Below the pieces are notes generated by a model, which had not been told where the DNA came from, searched no databases, and saw only the letters and a program-made list of their open reading frames with translations. From Bacteroidota bacterium (GTDB lineage: Bacteria; Bacteroidota; Bacteroidia; Bacteroidales; Paludibacteraceae), in the NCBI GenBank assembly GCA_022709605.1, contig JAKLIM010000014.1:1-20585 (forward strand): DNA of 20,585 bases, written 5' to 3'. Shown here piece after piece: positions 1-7,795 of the stretch (position 1 is its first letter; each line of letters begins with the position of its first letter). A program made the translations under genes and the position numbers.

Positions 1-1
1 T

Positions 2-2158
2 TTTGGACTTGGTGAAGCGCAAGTTGTTACACAAAAAGACTTGATGGTGCAAATGAATTTGCCGCGTTTTGTTCGCCGGTCGGATAAATTAATTTTAAGT
101 GCCAGTGTTATTAACCTAACTGAAAAGGAATTAAAAGCAAATGTTAGGTTTGAATTGATTGATCCATCCACCGAAAAACCCATTAAATTGAAAGATGCAG
201 CTGCAAAACAAATTGTATTAAAAGCAAATGAAACTAAAGTAGTAGAATGGGCAGTGAGTGAATTTTCAGAGTTGGAATTGGTTATTTGCAAAATGATTGC
301 TGAATCGGGAAGTTTCAGTGATGGCGAACAAAAATATTTGCCTGTGTTGCCCGATAAAGTGTTAGTAACTGAAAGTCTTCCGTTAACCATTCGGGGCAAT
401 CAAACCCGCACATTCAACTTCGAAAGTTTGATTAAAAACGGTTCGAAAGTAGATACCAAAAACCTGTCGGTAGAATTTTCATCGAATCCGGCATGGTACG
501 CAGTGCAGGCTTTGCCCACGCTTTCGGCTCCCGAAAATGACAATGCACTGGATTATTTCACAGCTTATTATGCCAATTCGTTGGCAGCATTTATTGCCAA
601 TTCCAATCCGAAAATTGCAAAAGTTTTCGATCAATGGAAAAATGCAAAAGGTAGTCGCGATGCATTAATATCGAACTTGCAGAAAAATGCCGAATTGAAA
701 AATATGTTGCTGGAAGAAACGCCCTGGGTTATGGCTGCAAAAGACGAAACAGAACAAAAACGACAAATTGCCTTGCTGTTCGACCTGAACATGCAAAAAA
801 ATCAGGCGCAACAATATTTAGATAAACTGATGAAGCTTCAAACACCGAATGGTGGTTTTGCCTGGTTCGAAGGAATGCCCGAAAGTCGGTACATTACGCA
901 GGAAATAATGCTGAATCTTTCGCGCTTGAATCGACTCACCGGTCAACAGAAAGCTGATGAAAAACTTAAGTCGGCGATATCGAAAGCGCTGAACTATTTG
1001 GATTTGGAAATTTCACGTGATTTTGCTGAACTCAAAAAGTACAATAAAAATTATGCGAAAGGAAACAGCATAGGTAATATGCAATTGTTCTATTTGCATA
1101 CACGGTCAGAATATCCCGAAATTCCGGTGCACGAAGCGGCCATCGAAGCTGTGAAATTTTACACCGCTCAATCGGAAAAATACTGGACAAGCTTCACCTT
1201 GTACGGAAAAGCCATGATGGCCGTTGTGGCGCATCGAAACGGTAAAGCTCAGATAGCCAACGACATTCTGAAATCGCTGAAAGAAAATGCGTTGAAAACC
1301 GATGAATTTGGGATGTATTGGGCAAAAAACACTTCGGGTTATTTCTGGAACGAACGTCCGATTGCTGTGCAAGCCGCAATTATTGAAGCGTATGCAGAAA
1401 TTTCGAAAAATATTGCCGATATCGATGAAATGAAAATCTGGTTGCTCAAACAAAAACAAACCCAGCGTTGGGATTCGCCTACAGCAACGGTCAATGCCAT
1501 TTATGCATTGTTGTTGCAGGGAAGCGACTGGTTGGCCAACGAAGGTTCGGTGAAAATTGAACTGGGCAATAAAACGCTTCAACCGACATCCAAAGAAGCC
1601 GGAACAGGCTACTTCAAAGAAACCATTCCGGTGGCAAACGTTCGTCCGTCCATGGGAAAAGTGACTGTAACAAAATCGGATAAAGGCATCGGTTGGGGCG
1701 CTATGTATTGGCAATATTTTCAGGAACTGGATCAAATTCAGGGACAAAGCGGCGCACTGAAAGTAACTAAAAAGTTATTTGTGAAACAAGGAACAACTAT
1801 GATTCCGATAGAGCAAACCGAATTGAAAAAAGGCGATAAAATTATTACCCGATTGGTAGTAACAACTGATCGTAACCTCGAATTTGTAGCTTTGAAAGAC
1901 TTGCGTGCTTCCTGCTTCGAGCCTGTCAATCAGCGTTCCGGCTGCGAGTGGAAAGAAAGTGTTTGCTATTATCAAACCACCAAAGATGCTTCAACGCAGT
2001 TCTTTTTCTCTTATTTGCCAAAAGGAACCTATGTTTTCGAATATGAACTCTGGGCCAATAACAGCGGTACATTTACAAGCGGCATTGCTTCAATTCAATG
2101 TCAGTACGCCCCTGAATTTGTGAGTCATACGGGTGGAGAGAGAATTAATGTGAAGTAA
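2..2158 (+). CDS. Alpha-2-macroglobulin family protein, C-terminal part (5' end cut by window)
   Basis: The reading frame is open from the window edge, so this is the C-terminal ~718 residues of a larger protein; bacterial members are commonly 1500-2000 residues. The visible part begins in the macroglobulin domain just before LPRFVRRSD, a typical A2M domain start. It continues through a helical thioester-type domain (GGFAWFEGMPESRYITQEI, about positions 848-907) and a C-terminal receptor-like beta domain. Family knowledge: periplasmic or outer-membrane protease traps. Where thioester-bearing relatives have a C-x-E-Q motif before the aromatic-YAN stretch, this protein has NDNALDYFTAYYANSLA (about 535-590) with no cysteine, so it is probably a thioester-less form. 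It has no evident link to the sulfur genes further on. The stop is followed directly by a GC-rich repeat. Family call is firm; the role is general. Confidence 0.85.
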   Translation, partial: FGLGEAQVVTQKDLMVQMNLPRFVRRSDKLILSASVINLTEKELKANVRFELIDPSTEKPIKLKDAAAKQIVLKANETKVVEWAVSEFSELELVICKMIAESGSFSDGEQKYLPVLPDKVLVTESLPLTIRGNQTRTFNFESLIKNGSKVDTKNLSVEFSSNPAWYAVQALPTLSAPENDNALDYFTAYYANSLAAFIANSNPKIAKVFDQWKNAKGSRDALISNLQKNAELKNMLLEETPWVMAAKDETEQKRQIALLFDLNMQKNQAQQYLDKLMKLQTPNGGFAWFEGMPESRYITQEIMLNLSRLNRLTGQQKADEKLKSAISKALNYLDLEISRDFAELKKYNKNYAKGNSIGNMQLFYLHTRSEYPEIPVHEAAIEAVKFYTAQSEKYWTSFTLYGKAMMAVVAHRNGKAQIANDILKSLKENALKTDEFGMYWAKNTSGYFWNERPIAVQAAIIEAYAEISKNIADIDEMKIWLLKQKQTQRWDSPTATVNAIYALLLQGSDWLANEGSVKIELGNKTLQPTSKEAGTGYFKETIPVANVRPSMGKVTVTKSDKGIGWGAMYWQYFQELDQIQGQSGALKVTKKLFVKQGTTMIPIEQTELKKGDKIITRLVVTTDRNLEFVALKDLRASCFEPVNQRSGCEWKESVCYYQTTKDASTQFFFSYLPKGTYVFEYELWANNSGTFTSGIASIQCQYAPEFVSHTGGERINVK

Positions 2159-2434
2159 ACCCAGACCTTGCCCCCCAGCCCCCTCCCGAAGCCTCGGGAA
2201 GGGGGAGCATGTGGTTCGTCGATTAAGTTTTCCTTGATGAAAAGGGTTTAAGAATTATCTTTAAAAAACTGGTGTCACAATTGGTGTAATTAAATTAGCA
2301 AATTATAATTTAAAACTTCGCAGCTTATTCCAATGAAAAGTATTTTTCAACTCTGACAGCGGTTGAAAACCCTGTCAGCAGTTGAAAACCCGGCAGTTCA
2401 AATATATTTAAACTACAATTTAAGGCAATTTCTT

Positions 2435-2510
2435 CGTATATAACCGCCGATTTTATATAAATTCGGCGGTTATATACGACAATTTAATACAAATTCAGAG
2501 GTTATATTCG
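2435..2510. promoter_or_regulatory. Inverted plus direct repeats, candidate operator of the ATPase gene
   Basis: The core GGTTATATnCG occurs three times: inverted at 2435-2445, direct at 2468-2478 and direct at 2500-2510. The two direct copies sit in longer similar blocks beginning AAATTC (2459 and 2491), 32 bp apart, close to three helical turns. The last copy lies in the expected -33 to -20 region of the ATPase promoter. This arrangement fits binding by a dimeric or oligomeric regulator. The binding protein is unknown; autoregulation by the ATPase is only a guess. Confidence 0.45.
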
Positions 2511-2520
2511 AATAATTTAC

Positions 2521-2528
2521 TATATTTG
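2521..2528 (+). promoter_or_regulatory. Candidate Bacteroidota -7 box for the DUF4143 ATPase
   Basis: TATATTTG matches the Bacteroidota -7 consensus TAnnTTTG exactly and ends 21 bp before the ATG at 2550. No clear -33 TTTG stands at the usual spacing; the repeat copy at 2500-2510 occupies that region. Confidence 0.5.
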
Positions 2529-2549
2529 TGGCTTATTAATTAATAGGAT

Positions 2550-3677
2550 ATGATTAAAAGAGCTATATATCAAACAATTAAAGACAATTTATTCAAAGGA
2601 AAAGCAATTGTACTTACAGGGGCGCGTCAGGTAGGAAAAACTACTTTACTAAAACAATTATTAATTGAGAATAATTCAGACTCAGTAATGACTTTAAATT
2701 GTGATGAACCTGACATATGTCTCATGCTTGAAAATGTTACTTCAAGTGAACTAAAAAATTTAATTGGGAATCATACTTTAGTTTTAATTGATGAAGCTCA
2801 AAAAGTCAATAATATAGGTCTGACCCTCAAACTTATTGTTGATAATTTACCTGATATACAAGTTGTTGCAACCGGATCATCAGCATTCGAATTACGAAAT
2901 ATATTAAATGAGCCATTAACCGGTCGCAAATTTGAATATCGTTTATATCCATTTTCAACTGATGAATTAATCAAAAATTCTTCTGCTATTGAGGAGCGAA
3001 GGCTGTTGGAACAGCGTCTGATTTTTGGAATGTATCCTGACGTTATCAATCAACCTTCGGATAAAACAAAAATATTAAGAGAACTCACCAATAGTTATTT
3101 ATTTAAAGATATACTTTCATACAAGGACATTCGTAATCCTGTTAGTTTATCTAAATTGCTAACTATGTTAGCTTTACAGGTAGGAAGTGAAGTCTCGTAT
3201 AGCGAATTGTCACGTTCGATAGGCATCGACAAAGAAACTGTAGAGAGGTATCTTGATTTATTAGAAAAGGTTTTTGTAGTTTTTCGTCTGAATTCTTTTA
3301 GTAGAAATATACGTAATGAATTGAAAAAGAGTAAAAAAGTATATTTTTATGATAATGGAATCCGAAATGCTATCATTAATAATTACCAACCATTAAAACT
3401 TCGAAACGATGTTGGTGCTTTGTGGGAAAATTTCGTTATCAGCGAACGTTTAAAAATGATAGATTATAATGAATTATATTCAAACACTTATTTTTGGAGA
3501 ACCCATTCGCAACAAGAAATTGATTATATAGAGGAAAGAGATGGGATTATTCATACTTTTGAAATAAAATGGAATGAAAATAAAAAATCGACACTTCCTT
3601 CAAGTTTTGCTACAACATATCCTGAGCATACTTTTGAAGTGATTACACCTTCAAATTATTTGAATTTCTTAATCTAA
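2550..3677 (+). CDS. AAA ATPase with C-terminal DUF4143 (nuclease-fold) domain
   Basis: A 375-residue protein of the family with an N-terminal AAA_14 ATPase and C-terminal DUF4143 domain. Walker A is GARQVGKTT (24-32). Walker B is LVLIDEAQ with D81-E82. A sensor-like ATGSSAFEL follows. The C-terminal part carries a PD-(D/E)xK-like pattern: E293, D325 (in QEIDYIEE) and E338-x-K340 (in FEIKW). Family length is usually about 370-420 residues, so the gene looks complete. The start has only weak ribosome-binding sequence, as is common in Bacteroidota. Family members are numerous in Bacteroidota and archaea, often single genes, and their cellular role is not established. It is AT-richer than its neighbours, has its own promoter and repeats, and is not obviously part of the sulfur cluster; it may be an independently mobile gene. 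Confidence 0.9.
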   Translation: MIKRAIYQTIKDNLFKGKAIVLTGARQVGKTTLLKQLLIENNSDSVMTLNCDEPDICLMLENVTSSELKNLIGNHTLVLIDEAQKVNNIGLTLKLIVDNLPDIQVVATGSSAFELRNILNEPLTGRKFEYRLYPFSTDELIKNSSAIEERRLLEQRLIFGMYPDVINQPSDKTKILRELTNSYLFKDILSYKDIRNPVSLSKLLTMLALQVGSEVSYSELSRSIGIDKETVERYLDLLEKVFVVFRLNSFSRNIRNELKKSKKVYFYDNGIRNAIINNYQPLKLRNDVGALWENFVISERLKMIDYNELYSNTYFWRTHSQQEIDYIEERDGIIHTFEIKWNENKKSTLPSSFATTYPEHTFEVITPSNYLNFLI

Positions 3678-3780
3678 TATCATTCAGCTTACTTGAAGAA
3701 ACAATTTCAAAATGTCTTTTAAAGTTGACAGAAATTAATTTTAAGAACTAAATAGCATGTTACAATGAGTGATATTTTAC

Positions 3781-3788
3781 TACTTTTG
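3781..3788 (+). promoter_or_regulatory. Candidate -7 box for the TauE/SafE gene
   Basis: TACTTTTG matches TAnnTTTG and ends 40 bp before the ATG at 3829. It lies downstream of an in-frame GTG at 3769, so if this is the promoter that GTG cannot be the start. This supports the ATG at 3829. Confidence 0.5.
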
Positions 3789-3828
3789 CAGTCATAAATC
3801 AAATAAACACCCTTTCGGGCTCGCGGTT

Positions 3829-4602
3829 ATGGAACTCATTGGTTTTCTTCTTCTTGGCGTTGCAGCCGGTATTTTATCAGGACTGTTTGGCATTGGTGGC
3901 GGTATTGTTATGGTTCCTTCGCTGATTGTAATTTTTGGCATGGACATACTCGATGCAAATGCTACTTCGCTGGCTGCCATGTTGTTGCCGGTCGGAATTT
4001 TGGGCGTTTGGGCTTATTACAAAGCCGGATTAATCAACATCAAAGATTCACTCTGGATTTCGCTCGGTTTGTTTGTCGGTTCGTTTGCCGGTGGCGAATT
4101 TGCCATCAATATAAGCGAAAGTTTGCTGGCCAAGTTGTATGCTGCTATTTTACTGTACATTGCGTTAAGTTATTTCGATATTTTCTCCTATTTTAAAAAG
4201 AAAAAAGATCCATCTCTAATTGTAAAACCCGACGTAAAAAAACCGGTGTGGGCATTTATTTTGGTTGGTGTGGGCGCGGGAATTTTTGCCGGACTTTTCG
4301 GTAAAGGTGGTGGAATCATCATTGTACCCATGCTTATTGGCATTTTTCATTACGATGCAAAAGCGGCCGCGGCTACTTCGTTGGCTGCATTGCAATTGCC
4401 TGTAGGGCTGCCCAGCGTAATTATTTATGCCAACGAAGGCCATTTAAACATATTATATGCTGCTTTTATTGCATTTGGAATTTTGGGTGGAGCGTTGCTG
4501 GGTTCAAAATTGGGTGTAAAATTACCGTCAGCTATTTTCAAAAAAACCTACGCCGTATTTTTATTGGCAGTAGCAATATTCATGGTTTATAAGTATTTTT
4601 AA
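3829..4602 (+). CDS. Sulfite exporter TauE/SafE family membrane protein
   Basis: A 257-residue polytopic inner-membrane protein. It has the internal duplication typical of TauE/SafE: a glycine-rich first repeat GILSGLFGIGGGIVMVPSL near the N-terminus and a matching second repeat GIFAGLFGKGGGIIIVPML from about residue 150. Each is followed by several hydrophobic helices, giving about seven to eight in total. The family exports or imports small organosulfur or sulfur oxyanion compounds such as sulfite, sulfoacetate or thiosulfate; the substrate here cannot be read from sequence. The reading frame stays open upstream to a GTG at 3769, but ATG 3829 begins directly at the membrane segment and follows a -7 box, so it is preferred. 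It converges on the minus-strand sulfur cluster and could export a product of it (inference). Confidence 0.88.
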   Translation: MELIGFLLLGVAAGILSGLFGIGGGIVMVPSLIVIFGMDILDANATSLAAMLLPVGILGVWAYYKAGLINIKDSLWISLGLFVGSFAGGEFAINISESLLAKLYAAILLYIALSYFDIFSYFKKKKDPSLIVKPDVKKPVWAFILVGVGAGIFAGLFGKGGGIIIVPMLIGIFHYDAKAAAATSLAALQLPVGLPSVIIYANEGHLNILYAAFIAFGILGGALLGSKLGVKLPSAIFKKTYAVFLLAVAIFMVYKYF

Positions 4603-4737
4603 AATTTAATTTAGTATTAAATAAGTGTTATTAAAATAATCAGGATTTAAAATAATAAATTTGTCTTTCTAAAAACCAACTATTTTTATTTAGTTTCAGA
4701 TTTGTTTTTTTAATATTTAAAAAAATAAGAATAATTA

Positions 4738-4772
4738 AAAAGCAGATAAGTCATTTTGATTTATCTGCTTTT
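4738..4772. terminator. Bidirectional intrinsic terminator between convergent genes
   Basis: AAAAGCAGATAAGTCA (4738-4753) pairs with TGATTTATCTGCTTTT (4757-4772): 16 base pairs with one G-T wobble and a 3-nt loop. A-rich and T-rich flanks make it usable from both strands. It lies between the TauE/SafE stop (4602) and the DsrE stop (4891). The rest of this 288-bp spacer is AT-rich, with repeated TTCTTATTTT motifs near 4846-4878 and no gene. Confidence 0.75.
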
Positions 4773-4890
4773 CTATTCAAAGTTGTTGTTTTGCTAATAA
4801 AAAATTGAAGATTAATAAGGTCACTTGATTTGGAAAAACGTTTTTCTTATTTTCTCAGTTTCTTATTTTCTTATTTTCAAAAAAAAACAA

Positions 4891-5304
4891 TTAGATACTT
4901 ATATGTAAATCAGCCTCTTGTGCAGCCTGAACATATTGATAAATGCCCGAAAAACCATCTACTAAATCGTTAAACTGCTCAATGGATTCGCCGCCCCACA
5001 TTTTACCTGCCAGGCTGCAAATGTAGATTTTTACATCAGCCATTTCTTTCACTTCCCGAAATGCTTCGATCCAGGTTGGCATTTTCAGTTCTTTCATTCG
5101 CGTTTTCATTTCGGCCTGTAGATGAGGATATTCCACAAAAGAATCCTCCAGTTCTTCATTGCCTTTCAGAAATGCACGTGCTGCTGTGAGTAACACATAA
5201 ACTTCAATTTCCATATCATCGGCAGCGCCACCACTCATAATGACACCTGCGCCAACTAATTTATCTATACTTCCGGACGAAAGTCCGACAACCATTTTTG
5301 CCAT
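4891..5304 (-). CDS. DsrE-like sulfur carrier family protein
   Basis: A 137-residue cytoplasmic protein with a DsrE/peroxiredoxin-like fold signature: an N-terminal beta strand MVVGLSSGSIDKL, a helix-rich middle, then KIYICSLAGKMWGG. Cys96 in that motif is the only cysteine, at the usual place of the sulfur-binding Cys of DsrE proteins. No signal peptide or membrane segment is visible. Family knowledge: DsrE-type proteins bind persulfide and hand sulfur to or from TusA. It is the last gene of the minus-strand cluster, 66 bp after a rhodanese lipoprotein. The spacer carries a 15-bp palindrome. Likely role: cytoplasmic sulfur carrier for sulfur brought in by the upstream transporter (inference). 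The family call is good; the exact subfamily is not resolved. Confidence 0.75.
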   Translation of the reverse strand: MAKMVVGLSSGSIDKLVGAGVIMSGGAADDMEIEVYVLLTAARAFLKGNEELEDSFVEYPHLQAEMKTRMKELKMPTWIEAFREVKEMADVKIYICSLAGKMWGGESIEQFNDLVDGFSGIYQYVQAAQEADLHISI

Positions 5305-5334
5305 AAATTTTTATTTGATAAATTGTAAATTGTT

Positions 5335-5349
5335 CCCGAAACTTCGGGA
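5335..5349. repeat. Short perfect palindrome flanked by AAATTGTAAATTG repeats
   Basis: TCCCGAA and TTCGGGA flank a single C (5335-5349). On both sides lie copies of AAATTGTAAATTG (5321-5333 and 5354-5366). The block fills the spacer between the rhodanese lipoprotein gene and the DsrE gene. Such hairpins are common in Bacteroidota intergenic DNA; it could modulate the transcript between the two genes. Confidence 0.6.
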
Positions 5350-5370
5350 TGTGTAAATTGTAAATTGAAC

Positions 5371-5880
5371 TCATCCTCCACAACCACCTGATGATTTTGC
5401 AGGAGCCTTGGATTTTACATCCCCTCGTATTGGATTTAACTCCAATAAATCCGGAAATTTTGCTTTTAAGTTATCAATTCCACCTTCCAATACCTTCACA
5501 TGAGCATATTTGAGTTTTGGCAATACTGTAGCTGCTAAAGTGGATCGGTTGCCGTTACTGCAATAAATAAATATAGTTTTGCGGTGAGCCGGCGCTTTTT
5601 CGGCTATTTGAGATTCTAAAAGTCCCCGCGGAATATTGATAGCACCTTTTATGCATGCTGAATCAAATTCATCAGTTTCGCGGCAATCGATCAGGTAAAA
5701 TTTTTCACCCGAATCAATGGCAGCTTTCAAATTTTCAGCACTAACAAACGTCACTGTCTTTTTTGCTTCGTCCGACATTTCTTTTGCGTTGTTGTACTTT
5801 TTAATTTCTTTTCCTGTACAACTCAGCATGAAAATTACTAACAAAATTGACCAAACGAATGGGATTATTTTTTTTTGCAT
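5371..5880 (-). CDS. Rhodanese-domain lipoprotein with Cys-containing C-terminal tail
   Basis: A 169-residue protein. It starts with an SPII signal peptide ending in MLSC (Cys21), so it is anchored in the envelope. A single rhodanese domain follows from about residue 44, with FYLIDCRETDEF as the CH2A-like motif and the active-site loop YCSNGNRS (Cys107). The protein ends SSGGCGG, placing an extra cysteine (Cys167) three residues from the C-terminus. The same ending occurs in the rhodanese lipoprotein at 8890-9372. Family function: binding sulfane sulfur as a persulfide and passing it to a thiol acceptor. The CSNGNR loop is six residues, as in sulfurtransferases rather than phosphatases. The gene lies 9 bp after the two-domain rhodanese, implying co-transcription. 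The tail may be a second relay site (inference). Confidence 0.88.
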   Translation of the reverse strand: MQKKIIPFVWSILLVIFMLSCTGKEIKKYNNAKEMSDEAKKTVTFVSAENLKAAIDSGEKFYLIDCRETDEFDSACIKGAINIPRGLLESQIAEKAPAHRKTIFIYCSNGNRSTLAATVLPKLKYAHVKVLEGGIDNLKAKFPDLLELNPIRGDVKSKAPAKSSGGCGG

Positions 5881-5889
5881 AATAAATAT

Positions 5890-6675
5890 TTATTTGTGTG
5901 TCCAGTCTAAATATGCCCCTTCATATACTTTTACATTGGGATAATTCAAAACGGATTTAAGTACAAAATACATAAAACCGGCTGTAATTCCTGTTTTACA
6001 ATATAAAATAACCTCTTTGTCTTTGGGTACAGAAGCTAATATTTTGGTTAGTTCCGATACTGGCTTTAGTTTTGCAACATTAAGAATCGATTCGCTCGGA
6101 ATATTTATGGCATTGCCAATGTGTCCGGCATCATATTCTTCTTTTTTTCGTGAATCGACCAAAACGGCTGATGACAATCTTGATTTTACGTACCCTTTAT
6201 CCACATTAATAGCTGCGTTTACTGCAGGTGTAAATGTAACCGGACTCAGTTTTTTTGGATTTTTTGTAATCGGTTTTCGAGCTGCAAACCATGCATCCAT
6301 TTGTCCATCAAGAATGCTTACATCTTTGCATCCCATGTATTTAAGTATCCAATACATGCGTCCGGCATTAACTCCGGTTTTGCAATAAACTACAATTTTA
6401 CTGGTCGCTGAAATTCCGTTTTTCCCCAGCAAAGCGGCCAGTTCTGAAGTGCTTTTCAATGTACCTTCCACGGGCGTGGCATTACACAAAGTCGTTACAT
6501 CCATGCCAATTGCACCATCGATATGCGTTTTCAGATAATCGCCGGCCGCACGGGCATCGATCACTACCACATTGGGTTCTTTAATCATTTTGGTCAATGC
6601 ATCCACCGTAACATATTGTGCCTGAACCGACAAAACAAATAGTGAGAATAAAATTAAAGATATGTACTTTTTCAT
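5890..6675 (-). CDS. Exported two-domain rhodanese (thiosulfate sulfurtransferase-like)
   Basis: A 261-residue protein with a cleavable-type signal peptide (residues 1-20, ending VQAQ), so periplasmic. It has two rhodanese domains. The first, about 21-135, has VVVIDARAAGDY and the loop YCKTGVNAGR with Cys98. The second, about 155-260, has VLVDSRKKEEYDAGHI and the loop YCKTGITAG with Cys226. In classic tandem-domain rhodaneses only the C-terminal domain keeps the cysteine, so having both is notable. The family moves sulfane sulfur from thiosulfate, polysulfide or persulfides to acceptors. It is 18 bp after the porin gene and 9 bp before the next rhodanese. Likely role: soluble periplasmic sulfur shuttle (inference). 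The substrate is not determinable from sequence. Confidence 0.9.
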   Translation of the reverse strand: MKKYISLILFSLFVLSVQAQYVTVDALTKMIKEPNVVVIDARAAGDYLKTHIDGAIGMDVTTLCNATPVEGTLKSTSELAALLGKNGISATSKIVVYCKTGVNAGRMYWILKYMGCKDVSILDGQMDAWFAARKPITKNPKKLSPVTFTPAVNAAINVDKGYVKSRLSSAVLVDSRKKEEYDAGHIGNAINIPSESILNVAKLKPVSELTKILASVPKDKEVILYCKTGITAGFMYFVLKSVLNYPNVKVYEGAYLDWTHK

Positions 6676-6693
6676 TTCTGATATTTTTTTAAT

Positions 6694-7770
6694 TTAGAAT
6701 TTTGCTTGTAACTGTACCATTATCATGTCGTTAGTAATTGCTGCCGATTCTGTTACGTTTACATAATTAATCTGAATCCGCGAGTAATCATTCACGTAAT
6801 AGTTCAATCCAACGGTCATGTAATTGGTGCGTTTGCCTGCTACACCATGATCTGAATTATAAGTATCGAATTTAACCACCGGTTCCAGATTCCAGGGTGT
6901 CATGTACGAAGCCATTGCCCATAAACCACTTTTTGTGTAAGTTCCGGCATTTTTGGTTTCGAAACCTACAATTCCACCGCAACCGCCATAAATTGGCACT
7001 TGCGATGCCGAATTCAGTACATCAATTCCATGAATGTATTCAGTTTGAAGCAGCAATCCACCCATTTTGTATTGAACCTCAGCCGCTAAACGATAAATAT
7101 TATTCAAATCTTCGTTGGGATCTGTGGGATTAATTTTCCCGACTTTAAAACTTCCACCAATTTTGAAGTTATTAAAAGGATTTAAAACTACCCGTCCCAC
7201 AACATTCTTATTGTTGTTGTCGTCAACTACATTCATGCCCGAACCGTTCATTATTCCCAAACTGTATTCCACAAATAACGAATCGTGACCTCCGCTTATC
7301 AGAACACCCAGATCTCTCTGGGGACCTGCAAGTTGATTCACTACATCCGAACGATTTACAGTATAAAGACCCGAACAAGCTGTGTTTTGCTCCAAACTAA
7401 ACGGTGATTTAAACTGTCCCAAGGTAATTTTTGCCCATTTTGCAAATCGGGTGTACGATACATATCCATCCAATAAATGAGGTGTTTTTTGTGGTGTTTT
7501 AAACGAACTGAATTCAAGCATAAGATAATAATCAATATCGTATGGTAATGTACCTACAACTCCTAAACGGGCACGATTGAATGTGAAGTCGCTATGATTC
7601 ATGCTGGCTCCGTTCGCATCATTTCCGTTCAGATTGTAATTAAACTGTGGCTGAATAAATCCATGAACCCCAATCAAATCGCCGCCACCCGAAGTACAAC
7701 CCTGCGAATTGGCTGAAATTGAAATCATTCCAAGCAAAACAGTTCCAATTAAATATTTTATACTGTTCAT
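6694..7770 (-). CDS. OprP/OprO-like outer-membrane porin
   Basis: A 358-residue protein with a signal peptide (residues about 1-23). It is an all-beta porin resembling the phosphate-selective porin O/P family, with start GFIQPQFNYN, RARLGVVGTLPYDIDYYLMLE, KITLGQFKSPFSLEQN and RDLGVLISG. It ends in phenylalanine (VQLQAKF), the usual outer-membrane barrel sorting end. The length fits a 16- or 18-strand barrel. Members carry anions or other small solutes; here the neighbours suggest a sulfur oxyanion or polysulfide (inference). Unusually for a barrel it has several cysteines: Cys25 next to the likely cleavage site, Cys132, and Cys264 within YGGCGGIVG, which resembles the SSGGCGG tails of two rhodaneses in the same cluster. 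It sits between two rhodanese genes with spacings of 25 and 18 bp. Confidence 0.87.
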   Translation of the reverse strand: MNSIKYLIGTVLLGMISISANSQGCTSGGGDLIGVHGFIQPQFNYNLNGNDANGASMNHSDFTFNRARLGVVGTLPYDIDYYLMLEFSSFKTPQKTPHLLDGYVSYTRFAKWAKITLGQFKSPFSLEQNTACSGLYTVNRSDVVNQLAGPQRDLGVLISGGHDSLFVEYSLGIMNGSGMNVVDDNNNKNVVGRVVLNPFNNFKIGGSFKVGKINPTDPNEDLNNIYRLAAEVQYKMGGLLLQTEYIHGIDVLNSASQVPIYGGCGGIVGFETKNAGTYTKSGLWAMASYMTPWNLEPVVKFDTYNSDHGVAGKRTNYMTVGLNYYVNDYSRIQINYVNVTESAAITNDMIMVQLQAKF

Positions 7771-7795
7771 AAATATTCTTTTTTAATGATAATAA

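Larger units (their letters stand above)
2159..2549. repeat. Repeat-rich intergenic region
   Basis: This 391-bp stretch has no credible gene. It holds a GC-rich imperfect hairpin right after the upstream stop (about 2170-2206; arms CCCCCTCCCGA and TCGGGAAGGGGG). It also holds a 19-bp tandem duplication (2353-2371 and 2372-2390, units ending GTTGAAAACC) with a partial third unit. A perfect 16-bp inverted repeat (2435-2450 and 2463-2478) carries the core CGTATATAACCGCCGA. A further direct copy of that core, GGTTATATTCG, lies at 2500-2510, just before the promoter of the next gene. The rest is AT-rich spacer. Confidence 0.75.

Noticed and set aside
1106..1747. 213-codon open frame on the minus strand inside the alpha-2-macroglobulin gene
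   Set aside because: Antisense shadow of a clear coding region; no recognisable motif and no start signals.
2178..2206. Intrinsic terminator after the alpha-2-macroglobulin gene
   Set aside because: The hairpin is stable but has no following T-run; classed as a copy of the dispersed repeat.
2550..3677. Part of a defence or toxin-antitoxin system
   Set aside because: A lone DUF4143 ATPase with no partner genes; nothing in the neighbourhood supports a defence locus.
3769..3828. GTG start giving a 20-residue extension of the TauE/SafE protein
   Set aside because: A -7 promoter box lies downstream of the GTG and the added residues lack family similarity; ATG 3829 fits the membrane start.
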